Below are positions 1 to 13,504 of a stretch of 55,049 nucleotides of DNA, in pieces. The stretch is from Gracilariopsis chorda (Eukaryota > Rhodophyta > Florideophyceae > Gracilariales > Gracilariaceae). The translations under genes and the position numbers were made by a program. Every line of letters begins with the position of its first letter. The stretch's first letter is position 1. The stretch covers positions 1-55,049 of the forward strand of contig NBIV01000503.1 of the NCBI GenBank assembly GCA_003194525.1, in the 5' to 3' direction. A model generated the notes under the pieces. The model had not been told where the DNA came from and made no database searches. It was given only the letters and a program-made list of their open reading frames with translations.

Positions 1-260
1 CGTAACTATTACAGAACATTGGTGCGTTGGTGTGCGTTGGTGTAATGTGGTTGTGCTGAGCTGGCTATGTCATGTTAGATGATGATTGGTAGTATTGAGT
101 GTCCCTGCTTAGTGGTTTAGGTTTTACTTGTAGTTGGTGTTCCCGCGCAATTCGAGTTTAGAGTGGTATATAAGATGTGCCTGAAGGACCTCCAAGTAAA
201 TCCAAGCCAGAGCTGGCGAACTTCCCTTCCATCCCCTCAACTTCCTTAGAACTTTCAACA
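1..260 (+). repeat. LTR-B, 3' part, cut by window start
   Basis: Matches the last third of the 779-bp LTR-B, including the TATATAAG box and the terminal CAACA at 256-260. Its 3' end has the array-type sequence (CTTCCTTAGAACTTTCAACA) and is followed by antisense A' with no AGTGA target duplication. Confidence 0.9.
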
Positions 261-1098
261 GTGGTCAACTCAACCTCAGATTTGGCAGTGCCAGACATAT
301 GCCACCAGCGTTGTGGTGCACGCCTTGTGCGATGAGGATACCGTGACTGTGACTCAGAGTCAACATTTTCATGTTCAATGTCACCTCCATCGTCATTTGA
401 CTGCTCTTCATCACTCGAACTGTCCTCGGCAGCATCAAAGTTCACTGTTGCAGGGTCAACCATAATGTCTGTTGGTGCCTGAGGGTGGTCTATGGTACCA
501 TTTTCTGAGTTTGACATGATGTTCTCAACATCATCAACAGAGAATTCATCTGAACTGATGCTATCCATATCGTTCTCAGAATGATAAGTACTATCTGATA
601 TGCTTTCGTCATCCATATAGTTGCTGAGATATGGTGCACCAGGGAACCTAGATTCATCAAAAGTGATGACGGGACCTTACTATTCGAGGAATATCGTCGT
701 CATCAGTACTAGGACCTCATAAAAACCACGGTCAAGAGTCTGCAAGTACACTCCCTCAAGTGCACGAGACTCGAACTTGGTGCCCGGGTTCATTTTTAAT
801 ACATATGCGGCACATCCAAATACTCTGACATACTTCAAAGAAGCCCTGGTTTCAGTCACTAGCTCATACGGTGTTACGCCAGAGGTGGAGTGCAGCACTC
901 TTGGGAACATAAATAACATGTTTTAGTGCATACGACCACAAACATTCTGGAAGATTTGCTTGAATGAGCAGAGCTCGGGCTGCTTCACCTATAGTGCGAT
1001 TGATGCGCTCTGCAATAGCATTATGTTTCGGGGTATACGGTGGAGAAAACGATACCTCCCTGGAGACCGGTCTTGGGATTCTCTTGCAAGGCAATGTA
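261..1098 (-). pseudogene. Antisense A' integrase/linker fragment (unit 1)
   Basis: On the minus strand this encodes the C-terminal integrase and acidic linker of a Copia element related to A but clearly diverged. It includes the block PPYTPKHNAIAERINRT and the basic YPHRTRRAPQRWW motif found before Copia reverse transcriptase. Both ends are truncated: it begins within the segment equivalent to EYIALQ of A and ends at an LTR-B terminus. A private 2-bp deletion near 900 splits the integrase frame in this copy only. Two other frame breaks near 680-720 are present in every unit and so predate the duplication. Confidence 0.85.
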
Positions 1099-1487
1099 CT
1101 AAGGAAGTTGAGGGGATGGAAGGGACGTTCGCCAGCTCTAGCTTGGATTTACTTGGAGGTCCTTCAGGCACATCTTATATACCACTCTAAACTCGAATTG
1201 CGCGGGAACACCAACTACAAGTAAAACCTAAACCACTAAGCAGGGACACTCAGTACTACCAATCATCATCTAGCATGACATAGCCAGCTCAGCACAACCT
1301 CATTACATCAACGCACACCAACGCACCAACGTTCCGTAATAGTTACGTGCATACACATGACCATGACAAGGCACAAATTCACGACTCCAACCCACGCCAG
1401 CACATGCCAACACATCACGGTAAGACAACACGTCACGGTAAGTCGGCACGTAACCTGTGGTGTTAGTGCCATGTCATCAAGTGGCAA
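1099..1487 (-). repeat. Inverted partial LTR-B (unit 1)
   Basis: Reverse complement of about the last 390 bp of LTR-B, lacking its final 13 bases. It is joined directly to A' coding sequence on the left and to the intact start of LTR-A on the right. With the sense LTR-B it forms an inverted repeat around the A' fragment. Confidence 0.9.
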
Positions 1488-2213
1488 TGTTGAAGTGTTG
1501 AACTCTACAAGTGGTCGAGTGCCTGGCCAACCCCCGCAGAAGGTGTCAGCTTGGTCCAAAACCAAACCTTCAGGGGACGTTGGGCACTTTTGGAGCCCCT
1601 CGCTCCAAAAGCGCATATGCGCCTCTGCTCAAACCCAACGTGAAATGGCAATGTGATTGGCTACTGGAAAATGCTATATGCATTGTATACCGTACAAGTG
1701 TTATGGAGTGTATGGTACTGGATTGCGGATATGCACAAGTGGAGCAATGTGGTTGGTCCAAGTGTGCGCGCAGTAGACGGTTGTGCTGCAATGCCGAAGA
1801 TGCGAATGGAAGCTGTATTGGGTGATTTGGGACAATGTGCGTTTGTGGGCTGCGCGGAGGGTTGGAGTGCCAGGATGGTAATTATTGATTTAGAGCTGGT
1901 TCCAGATCACGGGACTGGCAATGAATTTGCCGCATTGATTGATTTAGTTATTTGAAATTGTGACCCTAGATTGTGCGCGCTTTTCGTGTACACCTGCACA
2001 GACGAATAACGTGTAGTGCAATGGTGCAACCACCGCCGTCGCTTGCTGCAACGACGGTGAAGTGTGTGCGGTAGGGTATATGTAGATTGGCTGTGCCTGC
2101 TGTCGAGTAAACTGGTCGAGTAAGGCTGACAACCTTCCTTGTTTTTTTTCTTGTTTCTTCTTCCTCCCGTTGTTTCTTCCCTTTTGTTTTCATAACCCGC
2201 GTGCGTTGCAACA
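1488..2213 (+). repeat. LTR-A (unit 1)
   Basis: Begins TGTTGAAG and ends TGCAACA directly before the PBS. It is 726 bp against 733 bp in clean copies; the shortfall is private small deletions, for example CCCTAGATT for CCCTCTAGATT near 1967. Confidence 0.9.
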
Positions 2214-2998
2214 GGTTATGGGCCCAGAGCGTGGACGTTTCGCATACGTCGCGCTCTACTAATATCTCTTTGGATTCTACGAAGACTGGTTTTTCTTGCG
2301 CGCAGGTACGCGTTGCGTTGCGAGCGAGCGAATCTTGTGGAAGTCGAGTGGCAGTGGTGAAAGTAGGCAAAGCGTTCAGAGACACCTTCTCTGGTAAGCC
2401 GACCTGCGCCTGTTCCGATCCCTGCTTCTTTGCTTCAGCGCACAAGGAAGACCGCACTAATTTCCGGCAAGCAACTAGAAGGGGTTACCTGGTGAAAGCT
2501 TATCGCGTCAGCTACTAGCCTCCCTTGGACGTCTCGTACGGATTGTAAAGCCCCGCTCTGAAGTGCGCAGAGCAGGATTGGTTGCAGATACCGCATCTCA
2601 CCTGGAGAGAGTTACCAGGGACCAGAGGATTCGGACCTCTAGGGTAGCGGGGATAGTATCTCCTGCCAGTGCGCCCGTCTTAAGAAGTTTTATTTCTGTC
2701 CAGGCTCGTATCAGTACGTCCTGTGAGTATACTCCGGGCGTTGAGTACCCGAACTCGGCATGTGATCGCGTACGAGACGCGTCTCGACAAGCGTAGTAGA
2801 CTTGGTTACACGGTCTCCGCTGAAGTTTTCGCTGTTGAGTGTTTGAGATTCTTCTCCGCTCCAGTTTTTCTGGTTCTTTGTGTAACAGAAGCCTTGAAAC
2901 CCCTCTTTCGGCTTCAATACATTGCGTGGATATCACTACATTTGGCATCTACTTAGTTGCTTTTGTTGCTTTTCTTTGGTTCTAGTCCCGTAGGAACC
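2214..2998 (+). other. PBS and 5' leader of A (unit 1)
   Basis: Starts with GGTTATGGGCCCAG, complementary to the anticodon arm of initiator tRNA-Met. The rest is non-coding leader up to the gag ATG and holds the conserved hairpin block described for unit 6. Confidence 0.75.
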
Positions 2999-5480
2999 AT
3001 GTCCGACTCCGAAGTTGAAACGGAATCCACATCTGGAATGAAAATTCCTCGTTTCCATGGTAAGCGTGGTGATGATTATATGCTGTGGCGTCACCGTCTC
3101 CGTGCTGCATGCCGTATTACATGTCTGGAATGTCGCGAATCCCTCTGGGGTTCAATCTACCACAGATGTCAACTCAAGACACAACTACCGCAGGTAGTGG
3201 CACTGAAATAGCAACTCCCCGTATCATTGCGAAACGAGAAAAGGCTTGTGGTATCATCATCTGTGCTCTTGGTGATGCTCCATTACACGTAGTCATGGAC
3301 ATGGATGATGATCCTGCACGTATGTTGCAACTCTTGGATAGACGTTATGCCTCCAATAGGACTGTATCTATAATTGCAATGCAGACGCGATTGTTCCGAA
3401 TGTCGTACAGCGGTGAGAACATGTCCAGCTATGTGGATCAATACACGGCATTGTTCGCTCAGTTAGACCGTATGGGCAAGGATGCTGCTATACCGGAGTC
3501 TCACAAGGCACCTATGCTACTTGCTTCCATTGATCCGAACAGTTCGTTGGAGTCCACGGCTGCTGCACTCCGTACCAAGGACATATCGGAACTGACTTGG
3601 GACTATGTGGCAACCACTTTGATCGATGAGTACAATGCTCGTCTGGTCAGTTCTTCTAGTTCTGGACGTACGCGAAGTCGAAAGAAGAACAGAAGCAAAG
3701 GTTCTGGTGGTTCACGTGTGTCTAAAAACTCCAGTCACACTCACATCAGGGATGGAAGTGACTCTGATGATCGGCCAAGTACAACTGGTAGAGCATACGT
3801 GGTGTCCAGTAACCGGAATTATCACTGTGAATTCTGTGATCGTGATGGTCACACAAAGGACAGATGCCATGTGAATCCCGATAACCCAGATAATCACTTA
3901 CCCAAAAGCCCCCTGGACAAGCTTAACATCAAATCGAAGAGCAAATCTGGGGCGTCCAAGTCTTGCAATAAACCGGCTGGTAGTTCATCAAAGATTGAGG
4001 TATGTGGTATGGCACTGGAAAAGTCTTCCATCGTACCTCCCGACAGTTGATATGGACACCCTATGCCGATAGTGGTGCTACATCACACTTTTTCCATTCG
4101 GTGTCTGCGTTTATTCCCGAGTCTTTGCACAACGTAGAAACTCGAACCATCATGCTTGCCAACAATACTGAAGTATGTGCAACGCAGCGGGGTGACATAG
4201 TACTGCCATTTGAGTACGCAAACCTACGATTGACTGATGTCCTGTTCGTTCCAGAACTGGAATACAATTTGGTGTCCATAGGATGCTTGGCGGACAAGGG
4301 CATTGAATCTTTCCTTCGCTCAAGTGAAGTTCGTCTCACCTTGGACAATGGGTTTGTAGTCGGCAGTGGCCATGGCGATCGACGCTCGGGGTTGTACACC
4401 TTACCCGATCCGATATTGCAAGGTACCAACCCAACCCCTTCCTCGTCACCAACTAGTGGAGATCATTGCATGAAGACATCGGAGTCCAGTATTGCTAATC
4501 TATGGCATCGGCGACTTGCCCACATCAATGCGCGCGACCTCCAGTTTACAAACATGCTGAAGGGGTGCCGAAGATGTCGGGAATGGAGGAGATATGCCGC
4601 CCGTGTATGCTTGGTAAGGCGCATAAACTTCCGTTCCCTGGCAAATACGACCGAGCATCAGCCGTAGGTGAGGTGGTACACTCCGATATACTAGGACCCC
4701 TTGTACCTTCATTCCCAAAAGGTTTCAATATGGCTCTACCTTCCTCGACGAGCCTTCAAGTTATGCGCTCTTAGGCTTCATGATCCATAAAAGTGAAATT
4801 GCTGTTGTATTCGATGCAGTCGAGCACAAGTTCCAGCAGCTTGGAGGAGTGGCCATTGCGAAAGTGCACTTGGATAATGCCCAGGAGTATATTGCATTGC
4901 AGCTAAACCCTGCCAACAATCTTCAAGACACTTCTTTCTCTCCTCCGTATACTCCGGAACACAATGCAATAGCCGAGCGCATCAATCGAACTATGGAGGA
5001 AGCTGCTCGAGCTTTGCTCATACAGGCAAGTCTCCTAGAGTGCTTTGGCCATACGCATTAAAGCATGTCATACATGTTCGCAATAGGGTTTATCACTCAG
5101 CAACTGGAAGCAGCCCTTACCTTTTGATGACTGGTTCAAAACCATCCCTGAAGCATGTCAAAGTGTTTGGGTGTGCTGCGTTCGTGCTTAAGATGAAACC
5201 GGATACCAAGTTCGAGTCTTGTGCACTTGAGGGAGTGTACTTGCAGACTCTTGAGCATGGTGTGTATGATGTTTTAGTCAATGATAGTGATGAGATTCCA
5301 CGCATTGTAAAGTCTCGGCATGTGACATTTGACGAGTCCAAGTTCCCTGGGGCACCATTTCTGGAACATGTTGAGTGATGAAGGTGCATCAGATGATACT
5401 TAAATGCACAGATCACTCTGAAATCGATACTGAGAGTGGTAGTATGGTTTCTGTGGACACCCCATCGACATTGAGAGTGA
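2999..5480 (+). pseudogene. A gag-protease-integrase, multiply frameshifted (unit 1)
   Basis: Same polyprotein as the intact copy at 33088, but the reading frame is broken by at least eight small indels: a 2-bp loss near 3126, a 2-bp loss near 3168, a 2-bp loss and a 1-bp gain near 4048-4062, a 4-bp loss near 4542, and short losses near 4716, 5045, 5371, 5403 and 5462. Substitutions relative to clean copies are very few. This indel-only pattern points to sequencing error more than to ageing of a real pseudogene, so the true locus may be open here. Zinc knuckle, protease DSGA and integrase motifs are all still recognisable in pieces. Confidence 0.8.
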
Positions 5481-6258
5481 TGTTGGCAGTAGTACCTGTG
5501 CTGTCACTGAAAACCAAATGTTCCGGGGAGCATGGGCTGTTTTAGAGGGTACCTCTGCAAAAGCGCATATGCGCGTGTGCGCGAACCCAACATGAAACTG
5601 GCTTCTGATTGGCTACTGCAAATGTACATATGCTACGTGGTGCGTACAAGTGGTATGGCATAACTGGATCGGTTGGACACACCCACGTGTCCAGCTACTA
5701 CAGTGGTCACAGTGTACGTTGTGTGCAGGGGATACTGATGAAGTGGTTGACACCTGGTACAAGTGGTACAGCAGTGGTTGGTACAATGGTAAGGTGCGCA
5801 TGCACTGTCAACAGGTTTACACATGCACGGGTATATTGATGACGTGGGTGTTGTGTGCATTGCCACATGATGACATGGCACTAACACCACAGGTTACGTG
5901 CCGATTTACCGTGACGTGTTGACTTACCGTGATGTGTTGGCATGTGCTGGCGTGTGTTGGAGTCGTGAATTTGTGACTTGTCATGGTCATGTGTATGCAC
6001 GTAACTATTACAGAACATTGGTGCGTTGGTGTGCGTTGGTGTAATGTGGTTGTGCTGAGCTGGCTATGTCATGTTAGATGATGATTGGTAGTATTGAGTG
6101 TCCCTGCTTAGTGGTTTAGGTTTTACTTGTAGTTGGTGTTCCCGCGCAATTCGAGTTTAGAGTGGTATATAAGATGTGCCTGAAGGACCCCAAGTAAATC
6201 CAAGCCAGAGCTGGCGAACTTCCCTTCCATCCCCTCAACTTCCTTAGAACTTTCAACA
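5481..6258 (+). repeat. LTR-B at the unit 1/2 junction
   Basis: Inserted after AGTGA in A pol. The right flank is antisense A' rather than a second AGTGA, so it is a recombinant LTR. One base shorter than the standard 779 bp. The first two bases of the A' flank (TG) are also lost here. Confidence 0.9.
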
Positions 6259-7093
6259 GGTCAACTCAACCTCAGATTTGGCAGTGCCAGACATATGCCA
6301 CCAGCGTTGTGGTGCACGCCTTGTGCGATGAGGATACCGTGACTGTGACTCAGAGTCAACATTTTCATGTTCAATGTCACCTCCATCGTCATTTGACTGC
6401 TCTTCATCACTCGAACTGTCCTCGGCAGCATCAAAGTTCACTGTTGCAGGGTCAACCATAATGTCTGTTGGTGCCTGAGGGTGGTCTATGGTACCATTTT
6501 CTGAGTTTGACATGATGTTCAACATCATCAACAGAGAATTCATCTGAACTGATGCTATCCATATCGTTCTCAGAATGATAAGTACTATCTGATATGCTTT
6601 CGTCATCCATATAGTTGCTGAGATATGGTGCACCAGGGAACCTAGATTCATCAAAAGTGATGACGGGACCTTACTATTCGAGGAATATCGTCGTCATCAG
6701 TACTAGGACCTCATAAAAACCACGGTCAAGAGTCTGCAAGTACACTCCCTCAAGTGCACGAGACTCGAACTTGGTGCCCGGGTTCATTTTTAATACATAT
6801 GCGGCACATCCAAATACTCTGACATACTTCAAAGAAGCCCTGGTTTCAGTCACTAGCTCATACGGTGTTACGCCAGAGGTGGAGTGCAGCACTCTATTGG
6901 GAACATAAATAACATGTTTTAGTGCATACGACCACAAACATTCTGGAAGATTTGCTTGAATGAGCAGAGCTCGGGCTGCTTCACCTATAGTGCGATTGAT
7001 GCGCTCTGCAATAGCATTATGTTTCGGGGTATACGGTGGAGAAAACGATACCTCCTGGAGACCGGTCTTGGGATTCTCTTGCAAGGCAATGTA
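6259..7093 (-). pseudogene. Antisense A' integrase/linker fragment (unit 2)
   Basis: Same fragment as in unit 6. The integrase part is open on the minus strand (6674-7084). The linker part has a private 2-bp loss near 6520 that shifts its frame. Confidence 0.85.
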
Positions 7094-7482
7094 CTAAGGA
7101 AGTTGAGGGGATGGAAGGGACGTTCGCCAGCTCTAGCTTGGATTTACTTGGAGGTCCTTCAGGCACATCTTATATACCACTCTAAACTCGAATTGCGCGG
7201 GAACACCAACTACAAGTAAAACCTAAACCACTAAGCAGGGACACTCAGTACTACCAATCATCATCTAGCATGACATAGCCAGCTCAGCACAACCTCATTA
7301 CATCAACGCACACCAACGCACCAACGTTCCGTAATAGTTACGTGCATACACATGACCATGACAAGGCACAAATTCACGACTCCAACCCACGCCAGCACAT
7401 GCCAACACATCACGGTAAGACAACACGTCACGGTAAGTCGGCACGTAACCTGTGGTGTTAGTGCCATGTCATCAAGTGGCAA
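7094..7482 (-). repeat. Inverted partial LTR-B (unit 2)
   Basis: Reverse complement of the 3' half of LTR-B, ending at the intact start of LTR-A. Confidence 0.9.
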
Positions 7483-8217
7483 TGTTGAAAGTGTTGAACT
7501 CTACAAGTGGTCGAGTGCCTGGCCAACCCCCGCAGAAGGTGTCAGCTTGGTCCAAAACCAAACCTTCAGGGGACGTTGGGCACTTTTGGAGCCCCTCGCT
7601 CCAAAAGCGCATATGCGCCTCTGCTCAAACCCAACGTGAAATGGCAATGTGATTGGCTACTGGAAAATGCTATATGCATTGTATACCGTACAAGTGTTAT
7701 GGAGTGTATGGTACTGGATTGCGGATATGCACAAGTGGAGCAATGTGGTTGGTCCAAGTGTGCGCGCAGTAGACGGTTGTGCTGCAATGCCGAAGATGCG
7801 AATGGAAGCTGTATTGGGTGATTTGGGACAATGTGCGTTTGTGGGCTGCGCGGAGGGGTTGGAGTGCCAGGATGGTAATTATTGATTTTTTAGAGCTGGT
7901 TCCAGATCACGGGACTGGCAATGAATTTGCCGCATTGATTGATTTAGTTATTTGAAATTGTGACCCTCTAGATTGTGCGCGCTTTTCGTGTACACCTGCA
8001 CAGACGAATAACGTGTAGTGCAATGGTGCAACCACCGCCGTCGCTTGCTGCAACGACGGTGAAGTGTGTGCGGTAGGGTATATGTAGATTGGCTGTGCCT
8101 GCTGTCGAGTAAACTGGTCGAGTAAGGCTGACAACCTTCCTTGTTTTATTTTCTTGTTTTCTTCTTCTTCCTCCCGTTTCTTCCCTTTTGTTTTCATAAC
8201 CCGCGTGCGTTGCAACA
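7483..8217 (+). repeat. LTR-A (unit 2)
   Basis: TGTTGAA start and CAACA end. It is 735 bp: one extra A near 7490 (TGTTGAAAGTG) and length changes in the pyrimidine-rich U5 near 8150-8180. Confidence 0.9.
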
Positions 8218-9003
8218 GGTTATGGGCCCAGAGCGTGGACGTTTCGCATACGTCGCGCTCTACTAATATCTCTTTGGATTCTACGAAGACTGGTTTTTCT
8301 TGCGCGCAGGTACGCGTTGCGTTGCGAGCGAGCGAATCTTGTGGAAGTCGAGTGGCAGTGGTGAAAGTAGGCAAAGCGTTCAGAGACACCTTCTCTGGTA
8401 AGCCGACCTGCGCCTGTTCCGATCCCTGCTTCTTTGCTTCAGCGCACAAGGAAGACCGCACTAATTTCCGGCAAGCAACTAGAAGGGGTTACCTGGTGAA
8501 AGCTTATCGCGTCAGCTACTAGCCTCCCTTGGACGTCTCGTACGGATTGTAAAGCCCCTCGCTCTGAAGTGCGCAGAGCAGGATTGGTTGCAGATACCGC
8601 ATCTCACCTGGAGAGAGTTACCAGGGACCAGAGGATTCGGACCTCTAGGGTAGCGGGGATAGTATCTCCTGCCAGTGCGCCCGTCTTAAGAAGTTTTATT
8701 TCTGTCCAGGCTCGTATCAGTACGTCCTGTGAGTATACTCCGGGCGTTGAGTACCCGAACTCGGCATGTGATCGCGTACGAGACGCGTCTCGACAAGCGT
8801 AGTAGACTTGGTTACACGGTCTCCGCTGAAGTTTTCGCTGTTGAGTGTTTGAGATTCTTCTCCGCTCCAGTTTTTCTGGTTCTTTGTGTAACAGAAGCCT
8901 TGAAACCCTCTTTCGGCTTCAATACATTGCGTGGATATCACTACATTTGGCATCTACTTAGTTGCTTTTGTTGCTTTTCTTTGGTTCTAGTCCCGTAGGA
9001 ACC
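8218..9003 (+). other. PBS and 5' leader of A (unit 2)
   Basis: Intact tRNA-iMet anticodon-arm PBS at 8218-8231, then the leader with the conserved hairpins. One base is lost near 8906 (AAACCCTC for AAACCCCTC). Confidence 0.75.
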
Positions 9004-11496
9004 ATGTCCGACTCCGAAGTTGAAACGGAATCCACATCTGGAATGAAAATTCCTCGTTTCCATGGTAAGCGTGGTGATGATTATATGCTGTGGCGTCACC
9101 GTCTCCGTGCTGCATGCCGTATTACATGTGTCTGGAATGTCGCGAATCCCTCTGGGGTTCAATCTACCACAGATATGTCAACTCAAGACACAACTACCGC
9201 AGGTAGTGGCACTGAAATAGCAACTCCCCGTATCATTGCGAAACGAGAAAAGGCTTGTGGTATCATCATCTGTGCTCTTGGTGATGCTCCATTACACGTA
9301 GTCATGGACATGGATGATGATCCTGCACGTATGTTGCAACTCTTGGATAGACGTTATGCCTCCAATAGGACTGTATCTATAATTGCAATGCAGACGCGAT
9401 TGTTCCGAATGTCGTACAGCGGTGAGAACATGTCCAGCTATGTGGATCAATACACGGCATTGTTCGCTCAGTTAGACCGTATGGGCAAGGATGCTGCTAT
9501 ACCGGAGTCTCACAAGGCACCTATGCTACTTGCTTCCATTGATCCGAACAGTTCGTTGGAGTCCACGGCTGCTGCACTCCGTACCAAGGACATATCGGAA
9601 CTGACTTGGGACTATGTGGCAACCACTTTGATCGATGAGTACAATGCTCGTCTGGTCAGTTCTTCTAGTTCTGGACGTACGCGAAGTCGAAAGAAAGAAG
9701 AAGCAAAGGTTCTGGTGGTTCACGTGTGTCTAAAAACTCCAGTCACACTCACATCAGGGATGGAAGTGACTCTGATGATCGGCCAAGTACAACTGGTAGA
9801 GCATACGTGGTGTCCAGTAACCGGAATTATCACTGTGAATTCTGTGATCGTGATGGTCACACAAAGGACAGATGCCATGTGAATCCCGATAACCCAGATA
9901 ATCACTTACCCAAAAGCCCCCTGGACAAGCTTAACATCAAATCGAAGAGCAAATCTGGGCGTCCAAGTCTTGCAATAAACCGGCTGGTAGTTCATCAAAG
10001 ATTGAGGTATGTGGTATGGCACTGGAAAAGTCTTCCATCGTACCTCCCGACAGTTGTGATATGGACACCTATGCCGATAGTGGTGCTACATCACACTTTT
10101 TCCATTCGGTGTCTGCGTTTATTCCCGAGTCTTTGCACAACGTAGAAACTCGAACCATCATGCTTGCCAACAATACTGAAGTATGTGCAACGCAGCGGGG
10201 TGACATAGTACTGCCATTTGAGTACGCAAACCTACGATTGACTGATGTCCTGTTCGTTCCAGAACTGGAATACAATTTGGTGTCCATAGGATGCTTGGCG
10301 GACAAGGGCATTGAATCTTTCCTTCGCTCAAGTGAAGTTCGTCTCACCTTGGACAATGGGTTTGTAGTCGGCAGTGGCCATGGCGATCGACGCTCGGGGT
10401 TGTACACCTTACCCGATCCGATATTGCAAGGTACCAACCCAACCCCTTCCTCGTCACCAACTAGTGGAGATCATTGCATGAAGACATCGGAGTCCAGTAT
10501 TGCTAATCTATGGCATCGGCGACTTGCCCACATCAATGCGCGCGACCTCCAGTCAGTTTACAAACATGCTGAAGGGGTGCCGAAGACGTCGGGAATGGAG
10601 GAGATATGCCGCCCGTGTATGCTTGGTAAGGCGCATAAACTTCCGTTCCCTGGCAAATACGACCGAGCATCAGCCGTAGGTGAGGTGGTCACTCCGATAT
10701 ACTAGGACCCCTTGTACCTTCATTCCCACAAAGGTTTCAATATGGCTCTACCTTCCTCGACGAGCCTTCAAGTTATGCGCTCTTAGGCTTCATGATCCAT
10801 AAAAGTGAAATTGCTGTTGTATTCGATGCAGTTGAGCACAAGTTCCAGCAGCTTGGAGGAGTGGCCATTGCGAAAGTGCACTTGGATAATGCCCAGGAGT
10901 ATATTGCATTGCAGCTAAACCCTGCCAACAATCTTCAAGACACTTCTTTCTCTCCTCCGTATACTCCGGAACACAATGCAATAGCCGAGCGCATCAATCG
11001 ACTATGGAGGAAGCTGCTCGAGCTTTGCTCATACAGGCAAGTCTCCTAGAGTGCTTGGCCATACGCATTAAAGCATGTCATACATGTTCGCAATAGGGTT
11101 TATCACTCAGCAACTGGAAGCAGCCCTTACCTTTTGATGACTGGTTCAAAAACCATCCCTGAAGCATGTCAAAGTGTTTGGGTGTGCTGCGTTCGTGCTT
11201 AAGATGAAACCGGATACCAAGTTCGAGTCTTGTGCACTTGAGGGAGTGTACTTGCAGACTCTTGAGCATGGTGTGTATGATGTTTTAGTCAATGATAGTG
11301 ATGAGATTCCACGCATTGTAAAGTCTCGGCATGTGACATTTGACGAGTCCAAGTTCCCTGGGGCACCATTTCTGGAACATGTTATGAGTGATGAAGGTGC
11401 ATCAGATGATACTTATGAATGCACAGATCACTCTGAAATCGATACTGAGAGTGGTAGTATGGTTTCTGTGGACACCCCAATCGACATTGAGAGTGA
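9004..11496 (+). pseudogene. A gag-protease-integrase, frameshifted (unit 2)
   Basis: Open from the ATG through Gag to about 9693, where a private indel in an A/G-rich run (AAAGAAAGAAG) shifts frame before the zinc knuckle. The correct frame returns after a 1-bp loss near 9957 and covers protease and the integrase HHCC region to 10688. Further 1-2 bp indels follow near 10689, 10999, 11057 and 11152. The last part (11174 on) is open into LTR-B. No conserved catalytic residue is changed by substitution. Confidence 0.8.
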
Positions 11497-12275
11497 TGTT
11501 GGCAGTAGTACCTGTGCTGTCACTGAAAACCAAATGTTCCGGGGAGCATGGGCTGTTTTAGAGGGTACCTCTGCAAAAGCGCATATGCGCGTGTGCGCGA
11601 ACCCAACATGAAACTGGCTTCTGATTGGCTACTGCAAATGTACATATGCTACGTGGTGCGTACAAGTGGTATGGCATAACTGGATCGGTTGGACACACCC
11701 ACGTGTCCAGCTACTACAGTGGTCACAGTGTACGTTGTGTGCAGGGGATACTGATGAAGTGGTTGACACCTGGTACAAGTGGTACAGCAGTGGTTGGTAC
11801 AATGGTAAGGTGCGCATGCACTGTCAACAGGTTTACACATGCACGGGTATATTGATGACGTGGGTGTTGTGTGCATTGCCACATGATGACATGGCACTAA
11901 CACCACAGGTTACGTGCCGATTTACCGTGACGTTGACTTACCGTGATGTGTTTGGCATGTGCTGGCGTGTGTTGGAGTCGTGAATTTGTGACTTGTCATG
12001 GTCATGTGTATGCACGTAACTATTACAGAACATTGGTGCGTTGGTGTGCGTTTGGTGTAATGTGGTTGTGCTGAGCTGGCTATGTCATGTTAGATGATGA
12101 TTGGTAGTATTGAGTGTCCCTGCTTAGTGGTTTAGGTTTTACTTGTAGTTGGTGTTCCCGCGCAATTCGAGTTTAGAGTGGTATATAAGATGTGCCTGAA
12201 GGACCTCCAAGTAAATCCAAGCCAGAGCTGGCGAACTTCCCTTCCATCCCCTCAACTTCCTTAGAACTTTCAACA
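11497..12275 (+). repeat. LTR-B at the unit 2/3 junction
   Basis: Full 779 bp, AGTGA on the left and antisense A' on the right. Array-type 3' end. Small private indels near 11930-11950. Confidence 0.9.
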
Positions 12276-13114
12276 GTGGTCAACTCAACCTCAGATTTGG
12301 CAGTGCCAGACATATGCCACCAGCGTTGTGGTGCACGCCTTGTGCGATGAGGATACCGTGACTGTGACTCAGAGTCAACATTTTCATGTTCAATGTCACC
12401 TCCATCGTCATTTGACTGCTCTTCATCACTCGAACTGTCCTCGGCAGCATCAAAGTTCACTGTTGCAGGGTCAACCATAATGTCTGTTGGTGCCTGAGGG
12501 TGGTCTATGGTACCATTTTCTGAGTTTGACATGATGTTCTCAACATCATCAACAGAGAATTCATCTGAACTGATGCTATCCATATCGTTCTCAGAATGAT
12601 AAGTACTATCTGATATGCTTTCGTCATCCATATAGTTGCTGAGATATGGTGCACCAGGGAACCTAGATTCATCAAAAGTGATGACGGGACCTTACTATTC
12701 GAGGAATATCGTCGTCATCAGTACTAGGACCTCATAAAAACCACGGTCAAGAGTCTGCAAGTACACTCCCTCAAGTGCACGAGACTCGAACTTGGTGCCC
12801 GGGTTCATTTTTAATACATATGCGGCACATCCAAATACTCTGACATACTTCAAAGAAGCCCTGGTTTCAGTCACTAGCTCATACGGTGTTACGCCAGAGG
12901 TGGAGTGCAGCACTCTATTGGGAACATAAATAACATGTTTTAGTGCATACGACCACAAACATTCTGGAAGATTTGCTTGAATGAGCAGAGCTCGGGCTGC
13001 TTCACCTATAGTGCGATTGATGCGCTCTGCAATAGCATTATGTTTCGGGGTATACGGTGGAGAAAACGATACCTCCTGGAGACCGGTCTTGGGATTCTCT
13101 TGCAAGGCAATGTA
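12276..13114 (-). pseudogene. Antisense A' integrase/linker fragment (unit 3)
   Basis: Clean copy: integrase part open at 12695-13105, linker part open through 12631. Carries the two frame breaks shared by all units between these parts. Confidence 0.85.
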
Positions 13115-13504
13115 CTAAGGAAGTTGAGGGGATGGAAGGGACGTTCGCCAGCTCTAGCTTGGATTTACTTGGAGGTCCTTCAGGCACATCTTATATACCA
13201 CTCTAAACTCGAATTGCGCGGGGAACACCAACTACAAGTAAAACCTAAACCACTAAGCAGGGACACTCAGTACTACCAATCATCATCTAGCATGACATAG
13301 CCAGCTCAGCACAACCTCATTACATCAACGCACACCAACGCACCAACGTTCCGTAATAGTTACGTGCATACACATGACCATGACAAGGCACAAATTCACG
13401 ACTCCAACCCACGCCAGCACATGCCAACACATCACGGTAAGACAACACGTCACGGTAAGTCGGCACGTAACCTGTGGTGTTAGTGCCATGTCATCAAGTG
13501 GCAA
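13115..13504 (-). repeat. Inverted partial LTR-B (unit 3)
   Basis: Reverse complement of the 3' half of LTR-B. One extra G near 13220 (GCGCGGGGAAC). Confidence 0.9.
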